Below are positions 11,245 to 22,215 of a DNA stretch of 64,000 nt, one piece after another. Positions within the stretch are counted from its first letter, which is position 1. Each line of letters opens with the position of its first letter. The stretch is from the NCBI GenBank assembly GCA_025677815.1, contig JAIXMP010000001.1:1550001-1614000 (forward strand), in the 5' to 3' direction. Origin of the DNA: Phascolomyces articulosus. Lineage: Eukaryota; Mucoromycota; Mucoromycetes; Mucorales; Lichtheimiaceae. Under the pieces are notes generated by a model. That model was not told the origin of the DNA. It saw only the letters and a program-made list of their open reading frames with translations, and did not search any database. The position numbers and the translations under genes are program-made.

Positions 11245-14200
11245 TGTATGATGAAAAAAGTGAGAGAGAATAAAAGGGTGGTATCAAGGAAAAAAGAAGT
11301 ATTTTTTCTGTGGTGCTTTGATTGGAAAAAATAAGTTCTTGAACTGCTATTGAAAGAAACGGCCCCGCTCTTTCGCTTTTCTATTTAAGGTCACACAACT
11401 TCTTTTGCATCACCCATTCTTTTTACTGCAGCCAGCCGACTCTCGGAGAAAACAGCTTATCGTTGAAATGGGTTATAAGGTTTACCAGATCGAGCCGATC
11501 CATCGGACATAATCAATTTGTTGCATGGATATTTATAAATGCCAATTTATAAGAATGAATGAGACCAAAAATTATAACAAGTCAGTAGTTATTGATCATA
11601 AGCAATTGGATGATGACAACAAAATGAAATATTTATCAAGCTTTGTGTTTGTTTGTTTGTTTATTATCATGTAAGTGATCGTCCATGGTCAAAAAAAAAA
11701 GTTTTTTGAATTTGCTATTTTAAAAATTTTGGTCATGCAAGTTTACATTAATAAACCTATTGCATGGGAACTTTCCCTCGTTCGTTTTCTGCGGTGTTAA
11801 AGTGCCTGGCGCCAAACGTATTATAAGATAAGAAATGGCTCTTTGTCAATAAAATGGTGATTTAACAGATCTAAAAATGATCCTCATTCTTCCGTTCAAA
11901 TATCTATAAAGGATAATTACGACAAGCCATTCGATTTTGTCTCAAATGTGCAATAACGCAAATAAAACCAACCTATGGCAGAGGATAATAGTGTTTTTTA
12001 GAATGACGTAAGATTACATTTGTAATATTATGTTGTCTAATAACAGCTTACTAATTAAAACCGTTAAAATGTTTATATCATTGTAGTTTATCAATACAAT
12101 GATACTTGTAACATAACCGAAACTTGTTCTCAACTGACTACGTTAATTTATATATTAAGTTGATAACTTTGATTATAGTTTGTAAACAATCGACGCATGT
12201 TTACTGTTCTCTCGAATTATTCGTACTATATTATATATAAAATGCAATCATATAAATCTCTCATGTTCTGTCTCTCATATTATTCTCTTACATATCATCA
12301 TATCATAATAAAATAATATTGATATATATAATCGTTTTACTATATTGGCATCAGTTATTCCATTCGATGTTGAACGACAATAATCACTGATTTTTAATAA
12401 TAATATGTTGTTTGTGGTGATCAATCATACTAGAAAATATCACAAGAGAAGGATTTCTTTTTTCTTCTTCTTCTTCTTTGGCCCTCCCAATAGCTCTGCT
12501 TTGGTAAGTTGCGAAAGTATTACAAAAGAAAGTGGAATCTTATAATGGTTGTGAAGAAAGTTATACTTTACCAATAGACAAAAAAAATATATAACGATAA
12601 AGGGAGCATCCATGGGTTTAACCCTAAATCGAGCATGCCTGCTTCTGCGGAATGCGTTGTTGGCGTCTCGTATAGTAAGTTTTATTTTTTCTCATTTTGA
12701 ATTGAATAAAAGTAGGAATAGGTGGTGTCTTTTACTATTTAACACAACTGATATTCATCTGTCTATCTTTAGTCACTTCGCGCCGGTGTGGGTGCGTCAC
12801 GCAGGTGAAGTACTCATAAACAACGTAAGTAATAAAATAAAAATTTATAATTGCCACAACAAAGTTTACAAGCATGAGAATTTTTTTAACTCCATGCATG
12901 TTTTATAGGCCTTACTAATATTCATGGCTTATTAATATGAAAGCTTCAAATGACATAGCTAGGGTCAGCGATTTTCTTTTACTTTATATAATAATACTAC
13001 CCATCACCATTGAAAATATATAAGAGCGTCATGATGTATGTATATTTACTTAAATCTGCACAATATATTTTTATATATCCACAATACAACAACTTGTGAG
13101 ACCTATAAAATTATGGATCTGTTATTAGATAATTGATACTGCTATTATATAGTTACAAGTAGCAAATAGGACGATATTAATCATTTACGCATATGTTAGT
13201 CTAGAAAAACGTATACATGTATCAATGGCTACAATTGACTCTATTTACATAAGAATGACTCCCCTTTCTTTAGTTATTATATACATCAGTAACTGCTTTA
13301 TATATGTACAATCCAAATAAAAAAAGTCTTTCGTTGACGCGTCTCATTTACTTATCTATACCATATGAAGTACTATTAAAATATTGCTTTCTGTAAACTC
13401 TCCTCAAATATTAGCAAATATATTGCAACATGTTAATAAATAGGAAGTAATACGTGCGTTGCATTTCACGAACCTTGTACGGTACTTTTTTGTACTTTTA
13501 GTGTTTGTCCAACACCTCTAATTCCTGCTCAGCGCAACCAATCTATCATCTCTTTAGTTTAATGACAGAGTTCTTTATTTTGACTTCCTTGATTTTTACA
13601 TTATCTTTTGTAATTAAATTTTCTGCCGATTTTTATCGTCTAGCATCCAAAATAAACTCATCAAAATGTATCAGGAACAAAACACAGAAACTTCATGTTT
13701 TCAATTGACAAGTGAATAGAAGATAAATTACATTCCAAATAGTAGATCACACGCACCTGAATATCTTTCAGATATATAAACAAAGAATAGTAACTTGTTA
13801 AGTAGTAGTAGATTGTTAATTTAATATATCATCTTTGATAATAATAATGATAGTTCATGACATAGTTTTTTTTTTTCAGTCTATATATTCGCACTGCAAC
13901 ATATTATAGTTAATAAAAAAACATGAAACAAAAGAACAAGTCCAATCCATCTTAAAGCGGGCAAAGAGAGATTAATTAATTGTTCTTATTAGTAGGAGGA
14001 TGCAATATCAACGAACTATTTTATGCACTGGCTAATGGAAAAAGGAATGTATCGAGAACATAATATGCAAAACAAAAGAGAATCAGGAACCACAACAGTG
14101 GTTAGCCTGGCTTTCTTGTTCTTCCAAGTCTTAAAAATCAAATTGATCAGTTTCTTGGTTGCTCCTTCCTCCAGAGAGGGGGCTTAACGATCACTCTTGG

Positions 14201-14420
14201 TTTTGGTTTTTCGCATTACTGAAATAGCTAACTGTGAATATATTGATGTTATTTATACAACTTTTGCTGAAGGGAGAAGAGAAATATATACAGTTACAGT
14301 GAGCACGGCTGTACCGATATCACCGTAAAGAACATTTTTAAAAAAAATAACCGGAAGAAATACAAATTTGTTGCTGTTACCATGGCATTCTTTTTTAACA
14401 AAATACTAAAAAGGTACAGT
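11245..14420. other. Long AT-rich intergenic region
   Basis: Upstream side of the M20 gene, with a less AT-rich stretch near 11340-11510 that may be its promoter. Beyond that it is non-genic apart from the possible spliced microprotein at 12612-12808. Several short open frames occur but lack coding character. Confidence 0.5.
12612..12808 (+). CDS. Possible two-exon microprotein (32 residues, presequence-like)
   Basis: A GC-richer island reads MGLTLNRACLLLRNALLASR-I up to a consensus GTAAGT donor (exon 12612-12674). A CTTTAG acceptor opens exon 2 (12773-12808), coding SLRAGVGASRR and a TGA. A second GTAAGT lies at 12825 and a TTATAG acceptor near 12909, so the transcript may have a third, untranslated exon. 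The peptide is Arg/Leu-rich with no acidic residue, like a mitochondrial targeting helix. It could equally be a spliced non-coding transcript. No family is recognised. Confidence 0.3.
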
Positions 14421-14433
14421 TAATGGGTAACGT
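14421..14433 (+). repeat. Left target-site duplication of LINE relic
   Basis: TAATGGGTAACGT. An identical 13-mer lies at 15059-15071, immediately after the end of the LINE 3' region. The flanking bases differ on both sides, so the match is exactly 13 bp. Confidence 0.9.
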
Positions 14434-14803
14434 CCCATCCTACCCTCTAAAAGATTGTAGATGCGGCCATCCAGCAGCAAATAGAGAACATTTTACACGT
14501 TGTCCTTTAATGGAAGAAGTACTTGACGAGTTGAAAACAACATTTGGTACAATTCCTGAACTCCAACGAGAACTACAACCACTCGACTACGTTATAAATC
14601 ATCTCCCGCGCTCAGAAGTCGGCTTATCACTTGGAAAGTGGATCAACTGCTGGTTTGTACTAATCCGTGCCCTCCGGGAAATCGACCGATTAAGTCACTC
14701 CGAAAATGACTACGAAGAAAATGAACCGGAACCTGAAGAACCACCACTGCCACCACAACTCCCATCATATCCAACTCAAGAAAGTAACCAAGTTACTATA
14801 TAA
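14423..14803 (+). pseudogene. C-terminal remnant of LINE reverse-transcriptase ORF
   Basis: Open frame of 126 codons. The first four (MGNV) come from the duplicated target site, not from the element. Then comes SYPLKDCRCGHPAANREHFT-RCPL, a Cys/His motif found at the C-terminus of LINE polyproteins, and an acidic Pro-rich tail (ENEPEPEEPPLPPQLPS). No catalytic reverse-transcriptase motif is present, so it cannot support transposition. The frame has no stop. Confidence 0.8.
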
Positions 14804-15071
14804 ATTTATATTTTCCACTCCTCCCACTCATAATCATTATACCTTCTATTTTCCCTTTTTATTTCTCTTACATATGTAACATTACCCCATTATCCACACT
14901 AGCTTAGCTTTTCCTCCTAAAGGGGGGTTTTTCAGCTGATGCCATATATTCTTTTGCTCATACATAATCTTTACCACAATGTACCGCAAGGAAGCGACCA
15001 TATGCCTATAGGCGCAGGTCAATCCAGTCTTCCACAATAATAAATATAAGTTTTAATCTAATGGGTAACGT

Positions 15072-15806
15072 ATTTGCAACACACTCTGTTCAACAACACA
15101 AATAGGTCGAGGGTAATTTTTTTTTAATTCAGTACGTAGTAGCTTAGATGTATATGTATTATTATTAAAGGTGATTGGGTATAACTACGCATTTTATTTA
15201 TAGATACATATAGTGTAAAAAAATAAGTACACATTTGATATATAGTGAAATATTCATTGTACTTATACCAGCGCTGATTTTCCTGGTTATACGTTATTTT
15301 TCTTCATTGTTAATAATATGTGCATATATTCCTTAACATGATGCCTTATAATAGGAAAATAAATCTATTCATTGTATTATTTGTTATTCAATAAATTGAA
15401 TAAGAACATTTATCATACACATTACACTACTATCTTTTTAAAGATCAAAGCTAATATAAATGATGGTACATAACTGATAAAAACGCATTCTTGGATAATT
15501 TTAATATGGTGAGAGTGATAATGCTTCTTGCAAACAAAGCTCAGCAAAATAGACTTATTTGCGGCAAATTCCTTCCGAACACATCATCAGTCATTACCAA
15601 CTATAGAGTTATACTAGAAGCATCTATTTATGTACTATAGATTGAATAAAACAAAGAAAGCAACATGATTTGGCAAATCATTAATATCCATATTCGTATT
15701 TTTTTTCTTGTATAAATAAAAGGAAGTACGAAACACAATTCCTTTGTACTTTACTTTTTTTTTCTGTAACCTTTTTACTGACATTTCTGTAACAAAAAAC
15801 GATACT
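15072..15806. other. Intergenic
   Basis: AT-rich spacer between the LINE insertion and the F-box relic. No coding signal or RNA gene is seen. Confidence 0.55.
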
Positions 15807-16097
15807 ATGGGCATTACTTTAGAATAATTGGAAGCTCTTCCCAATGAAATACTCTATATAATGATGAGGAATCAATTCGATTTGGAAAAATTCTTGGAGA
15901 TTATACGTCTCGGACGCGACTGGACAGAACTTTTCATTCTTCATGGTTGAATTGGCGTATTATTTCGTGGCCAAATTTTCAACAATCCAATTTACCTTGT
16001 ACAAGATCAACAACAAAATCATTCCATTCTTGGTGATGTAAGCTTTGAGCAGTTCGCAAGCTTTAACTTGATTAATCCAATCTCTAGGCTTATCTGA
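15807..16097 (+). pseudogene. F-box protein relic
   Basis: From an ATG (MGITLE) the frame meets TAA at once, then continues LEALPNEILYIMMRNQFDLE-KFLEIIRLGRDWTEL, which fits the F-box pattern (LPxEIL...F...L...I...GR.W..L), then TGA, then an open stretch GQIFNNPIYLVQDQQQNHSI to a final TGA. F-box proteins are SCF ubiquitin-ligase adaptors. Two stops inside the first 60 codons make this copy non-functional. The downstream frame at 16275-16538 (Leu/Pro-rich, RLALLPLAISPLTTISRSIS) may be a further decayed piece but lacks a recognisable motif. Confidence 0.5.
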
Positions 16098-19000
16098 TGG
16101 TTTTTAGTCATAAGTCTTACAGAAAAACCACAGTACGTAACAGTAAGTATACTGCCATAATGTGTTTGCTCAAGTAATAATAATAATAATAATACTGATA
16201 TTAATATTATTATTATTATTATTATTAATAAAATAGGCATTTGTTTTAATAATATATATCATTTAATAAACGAATTGCTTCGACTAGCTTTGTTACCGCT
16301 TGCTATATCGCCACTTACCACGATTTCCCGATCCATATCATTACAACCGCCATTCAAGTACACCATTCCACCAGAAGACGTTGTTCTGCGATGTCATTCG
16401 AGGATAAACATCCATACGTTGTATTTTCGTCGAGAACCTGTGGTTACACACCCTGTATTAGATACACTCCTTTTGTGTCCTAATCCAACTTTTCAACACT
16501 TGAAAGTAGTACATTCGTTCCAGCCAACTCTACCCTGAAAACCAGTTGTAACAGCAATTCAATAACCCATTTTATTGATTTGCAGATTTTGTTCGCAACA
16601 ACATTCCAAATTTGCACACATACCAGATTTTTGTACCCAACAAACCCGCCGAGCATGATGCAATACGTAGCCAATTATATTAGTGTCAGGCTTGGACAAT
16701 TGTCGTATGCAGCATTTAGAATTTTGAAAAGCAAATCGTTATGCAGCTTTTAGAGCCGTCATTTTTCTACCTTTGTTTTTCCGCCAAAAACACTTTTATT
16801 ACTTAATTGATTTTATTTATTTATAATTGAAGAATAAAAATATACTTTGTTTTGAAAAAATAAAGACTATGAATACATAAAAAAGTGGATCCACTTTTGC
16901 AGTTGTATAGTGTTGAATATATTGAATCACCACTTCCTCTTACGTTTATGATAGTTCAGATCATCAAAATATGAATATTTGATATTTGGTAAATTATGTA
17001 GCATTTTTTCTTAGATATTAATAAGAACATCACAGATATACCTACATTATACTTCAATATTCAAAAATGATATATGTATATATATTACAAAATTTTACTA
17101 TACCCCGGAATCATATGGTTTAAATAGTACATTATTTCATTTTGACGATGTTTCATAGAGGTCTATTTTCTTGAAAATTTTCAAATTGAAACAACAAGTG
17201 ATATTGACTGTTCAAAGTTGATTACATCCTATGAAGCAATAATATAGTATATAAAGAATTGTATTGGTTATGATTGCCGTTGTTAATTATGCAGCACACT
17301 CCCAGCGTCTTTTCGGTAATGATTGTGGTTAACTGAATAGCTACTTGTTGTTCTCATTGAGTAATAACTATCATGTTAAAATGTATGTCATCGTAACGAA
17401 AAGAAGGGAGAAAAGAGTTTCATTTGTAATTAATGTGATATGAATAATTTGAATTACGATGCCATTATTTTCAATTACTTGATTGCATGTTTACTTTAAC
17501 AGAAAGTTTTATACAGAGAAAATAGAGCGAAGCAAAATTTCTTTTGATTGGTGTAACTCTTTAATTTCTGATTGATACTGTTATATAAAATGGCACACCT
17601 TACATTGTGTAATCGTATATGCTGGAACTATTTTTAGTTATATCATCACTGTATTGTTATTGGATTGTTTGATTGGCTTTTTTTTTATCATGCCAATCAT
17701 CTTCATGTCTTTCATCAGCTGTCCCTGACTCGCTTTCACATTCAAAAAACCTCCTTTTGTTTGTTTCTTTTTATTACAACCACGTTATTATTGTGTAACA
17801 TCCACATATACTTCTTATGGATACTTATTCACTTGTGGAAAAGGTACATAACAACAACAAAATGATTTACGTCAAATTCGTTGTTGGATAGAATTGATTT
17901 ATTTTAATAATAGTAAATATATAAATGTGATTTATTTATTTATATTTGAAACGAATAAGTTTCTAATTCTTCAATTAATCATACGAAGAAACTATAATTA
18001 TTATATATATAGTCACATTGTGATAGGAGGATTGATTATATATATAATCTCCTTTTACGAGGACCCATTATCCTGGTTGAAGGGTTTTTCTTTAAAAGAA
18101 AGAAATAGAAACACACACGCACACATAAATGATAAGATCAGTCTTTTTCCTTCTTTTTAGGATGGGTATTTGTGAAAATAAGTGTAAAAAATGACTGCTC
18201 AGCAAAAAAAAAAAGCGAGGCAAAAAAGGCGCATTTCTCTAGGAAGGGGGAAAAGTCGATCTAAAAACGCTCTTTTTGGGTTCGTTGACAATCATCATGA
18301 CAACCTTAATAATTTATTTTGCCACACAAATAATACTTTTATTGTTTTTCCATAAAAACATTCTTTTTTCTTCAAGAAATGATAATGGTTGTACATTTAT
18401 TACCAAATTTTTACTTTTGTAATACATTATAGCGGCGCGCAGCCATATTATTTTGGTTCTTTATCTATCTGTCTCTTCCTTTCTACTTACTGTCCATTCC
18501 TAGTAAAAATATATAATTTATCAACATTCCTCTCCCCCCAATTGATAGAACAACGTGCTGTTATTTGTTCGCGGCATCGTAAAAATGTCGTCATCGGTAT
18601 ATTATTTTTAATCGTTTATGCAACCAACTACCCTTTTCTTGTACTACATTTTGTTGTCTTTGATGATTTGTTCATCGCTCAGCTCATATTCTTTTCTTAT
18701 TAATTACTATTATTACAAATTGCTCAAAATACGGGCAGTATCGGATGGACTTGTACTAACTAATAATTACGCAACATGTAACATTTGATTCATTACGATT
18801 TACAATAAATGGATTGGAAGGAAAGGGCGTGACAGGGAGAAAGGGAAATAAGATGAAAATGAGAGAATATGAAATTATTTTCGCGTATATTCAAATATAG
18901 TGTGGTTTTTTTTAGCAACAAGATACTAATTGTGGCAATATATTGAAAACAACATCCAGAAAGGCAAAGACAAGAGACCCCATTTTTGAAAAAGACAGAA

Positions 19001-19152
19001 AAAAAGATTAAATAAGGCAATTGACCGAGTATAAGCCAGGAAATAATTATTATTATTAGCAAATCATATACACAAAGAAATCATTATTTACAAATCAAAA
19101 CAAAAAAAAATGTATACCTAGAGAAAATAGATGTGTTGGAAGGGTGATACAG
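16098..19152. other. Long AT-rich intergenic region
   Basis: No gene could be supported. Weak signals are an 18-bp perfect palindrome at 16881-16898, a basic 54-codon frame from 18191 to 18355 (MTAQQKKKARQKRRISLGRG...), and an exon-like patch near 18549-18597 bounded by ATTGATAG and GGTATAT. None has a partner that makes a gene. Confidence 0.5.
16881..16898. repeat. 18-bp perfect palindrome
   Basis: AAAAGTGGATCCACTTTT reads the same on both strands. It lies in non-genic DNA, and no associated element is visible. Confidence 0.9.
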
Positions 19153-21002
19153 TTAAGGAGCAATGAGAACACGAATAGTATTTGTATTGCCCAGACCACC
19201 TTTCCATCCTTGCACAACTATGACAGATTCATTGGAACGAAGTAAACCTGCCAATTTACCATGTTTAATACCATAACGAATACGACATTCCACATCATCC
19301 TGCCAATTCTCCAAAGGTTCTTCCAAATGAATAAAGGGAAATACACCTCGATTCAAATGAGCTTGTCTTGCTGTTTCTTCATTTCGCGTGACAACAATGA
19401 TCGGTTGAGAAGGTCGATATTTGGAAGCTAAACGAGCCGTATGACCTGATTTTGAGAGCACAATAATAGCACCTGCGTTTTGTTCAGCTGCAGCAGAGAC
19501 AGCGGCGCAAGCAATCGTTTCGGTTGTATCCGTTGGCCAAGGTGTTAACGTGCGGAGCTCATTAAACAAAGGAGGATAGCAAATGACAGACTCTGCCAAT
19601 TCACAGGTTCTTGCCATGGTTAATACAGTTTCTACTGGATAAGCACCTTTGGCTGTTTCACCAGAAAGCATCACCAAATCAGCACCATCCAAAACAGCAT
19701 TAGCAACATCAGACACTTCAGCGCGTGTAGGACGTGGATTGTAAGTCATGGAATCAAGCATTTGAGTGGCACATGCCACGGGTTTCCCCACCAAATTGCA
19801 TTTCGCAATCATCATTTTTTGCGCAACAAAGACACGTTCACAGGGAATTTCAATACCCATATCGCCACGTGCAATCATGATACCGTCCGTTTCGTTCAAA
19901 ATCTCGTCAAAGTTTTCACAACCTTGATGATTTTCCAACTTGCATATGATTTTAATATTTTTACCATTGGCTCCCAACACTTTACGAATGTGCTTGACAT
20001 CCTGAGCTTGACGAATAAATGATGCAAAGATCATGTCTACGCCATGAGCCACACCCCATTCGAGATCACGTTTGTCTTTTTCAGACAAGGCGGGCAAATC
20101 CACAGGTGTACCAGGTAAATTGACACCTTTCTTGGAAGAGAGAGTACCATTGTTTAAAGCACGTACTTTGAGATGATTATCATGTTTTTCGAGGACCTGG
20201 AAGGAAAGCGTACCATCATCCACATAGACTGTTTTACCCACTTCAATGACTTGGGTGATATTTTTGTAATCTAGATAAATGATTTTATCGTCGCACAGTT
20301 CCTTGAATTGTTCATCTGTTGTGATGATAATATCTTGTCCTTTGACAATTTTTGCATCTTTACCATCTCGCATATCTCCCGTACGTATTTCAGGGCCTTT
20401 GGTATCGAGGGCTATAGCAAGTGCTTTTTCGGGTCGTTCTATATATTTAAATTTCCCCCATGTTCACGAATAAAATATAATAATTAATGTATGAAAATTA
20501 TCGTTTTTTTTTTGGTGTGTGTAATGTAATGTATATTTATTGCCTATTTAGCGATAAATGCAAAAAAGATAATCTCCCCCCCCCTCTCCACTCCTCCTCC
20601 TTTCTCTCTTCAATATATTGACCAATGATCATTCTTCATTCTCACCTGCAGCGGCTGCTCTTGCATTTCCAAGTACAGACTCGTGGTACTATAGTACACA
20701 AAAATAAAACAAGATGATCATGTTACCCTTTCCACTTGTTTTTATTATTATTATGATAATCAAAGGGTCATTCCAAACAAATAACTTACACTGTAATCAC
20801 CATGAGAAAAATTCATTCTTACAATATTCATACCAGCATCCATTAATTCCACCAATTTTTCTTTATTATTGGTAGCAGGACCAATCGTGCAAATAATGGA
20901 TGTTTTACGAACAGCCTTGGGTTGAATATTCCAATCAGTTGCAGCTAGCCATTGGAGTGGGAATTGAACAGGTGCTGAGATGGATCCATTGGTTGGAAAC
21001 AT
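19153..21002 (-). CDS. Pyruvate kinase
   Basis: Three exons: 20790-21002, 20646-20688 and 19153-20438, giving 513 residues. The enzyme converts phosphoenolpyruvate and ADP to pyruvate and ATP, the last step of glycolysis, in the cytosol. Diagnostic blocks in order: [125 protein letters not shown] and [14 protein letters not shown]. The catalytic Lys and metal-binding acidic residues are in place. The C-terminal regulatory domain is complete and ends [21 protein letters not shown]. The small 43-nt exon 2 codes [13 protein letters not shown]. Introns cluster at the 5' end, as is common in highly expressed fungal genes. Confidence 0.97.
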
Positions 21003-22215
21003 GATGATGATTATATAATGATGTATATTAAATTATTAGATTGATAGATAGATAGATAGTATAAGAAAACACGTCTTTTAAAACTTTACTATGGATTAAA
21101 AAAAGAGAAGAAAAACAAAATAAATTTACGGACCAGGTATCCAATTTTTTTTATAAATATAATATATAGCATGGGGTTTATTCAATAATTTTATAACGAT
21201 GATGATAGACTATGAAAAAGCATAGACCACCACAGTAATATATGAAGGTGTTTCATGGGTTTATTTTTGACAGAACAGGGTACTCATAAATATGATGCAA
21301 TCGGTTCATCTTTGCTCCGAAGCGAAAAAGAAAAGCGGGACTTTGAAAAAAAAAGTTGTTTTTAAGTAACACCGTGATAATAAATTTTTATGTGGCGCAT
21401 GTTTATTTCAAAGAGGAGCGTCAAGTTACTATTAGTAGGTTTTGGGGGACGAAGAAAAGTGGTAATGAAGAAAAAGCCCTTTGATTTCATTATTATCATT
21501 ACACTCTTTAAAACGTAACTACTATAGTTAACTATTACTATCAAGGCAAGTTAGATTATGATATTATACAACACCACCTGCCACGCGACTACATTCAACT
21601 GTGGTTATTTTTTTTGGTATGTTTTTTCTTTTCGAAAAATCCCGCTTGTGTAATCTTTTGCATTGTCACTTGGTGTTTGCCATCCAGAGTTGAAGGAATG
21701 AGTATAGAAAAAGATGGGGGACATCTATTATAATTATTATACTTAAAATGAGTGTTAGTACTAGTGAGGGTTACTTTGGGGGGTGATTTTACTCTCTCAC
21801 TTCACTCACACACATACACATACATTAAAATACTCACTACCGACATACAACAGCTTTTTATTATCAAGTTATTAGGTCAAATCGCTGCGCAGTTTTTTTT
21901 GACTGCATTAAAAAAAATATCTCTTTTTTATATAAAATAGGCTTCGTTTTTTTGTGCTTCGTTTTTTTTTCTTATTGTACTTTATTCACACTTCCCCCTT
22001 TTCTTCCCTCTCTTTCAACTTTTCCTCACTTTTTTTTTCTTTTTCACACACAAACATACCCAACAACAAACGATTCATCATTCTTTCAACTACTATATTT
22101 TTTTTGGACTGATCGTCTTGTGTTGTTTTCTTGTATCAATCCCAATAAACATAATACAAAGAAAGATATCTATATAGCAAACTAAGCCCACCGTCCCCTA
22201 CAACCCTCTATCATC
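21003..22215. promoter_or_regulatory. Divergent intergenic region between pyruvate kinase and C2H2 regulator
   Basis: The pyruvate kinase gene (-) and the zinc-finger gene (+) are transcribed apart from this 1.2-kb segment. A GATA repeat lies at about 21040-21058, close to the pyruvate kinase start. From about 21945 to 22110 the plus strand is a pyrimidine-rich tract, a layout common upstream of fungal transcription starts, leading into the C2H2 gene. Confidence 0.5.

Larger units (their letters stand above)
14421..15071 (+). mobile_element. 5'-truncated non-LTR retrotransposon (LINE) with 13-bp target-site duplication
   Basis: The insert (14434-15058, 625 bp) is bounded by perfect 13-bp direct repeats. 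It carries the C-terminal end of a LINE ORF with the zinc-knuckle-like C-x-C-G-H...EHFTRCP motif, then a 3' untranslated part of about 255 bp. The last 179 bp recur at 57189-57366. There is no poly(A) tail; the element ends in an AT-rich AATAATAAATATAA stretch. Truncation at the 5' end, a variable-length duplication of host DNA and a shared 3' end are the hallmarks of target-primed reverse transcription. The open frame and the intact duplication point to a recent insertion. Confidence 0.88.

Noticed and set aside
64..16097. Reassigned stop codons as an explanation for in-frame TGA/TAA in the relics
   Set aside because: All intact genes in the window end normally with TAA, TAG or TGA and contain none inside, so the nuclear code is standard.
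17665..18160. Hydrophobic frames in the 17.6-18.2 kb spacer
   Set aside because: Phe/Ile/Tyr-rich translation of AT-rich DNA, without splice partners or family features.
19762..20022. Open frame opposite pyruvate kinase
   Set aside because: Lies wholly inside a conserved pyruvate kinase exon on the other strand; no family match.
21952..22185. Frame upstream of the C2H2 gene considered as an upstream ORF
   Set aside because: It has no ATG start and is a translation of the pyrimidine-rich leader.
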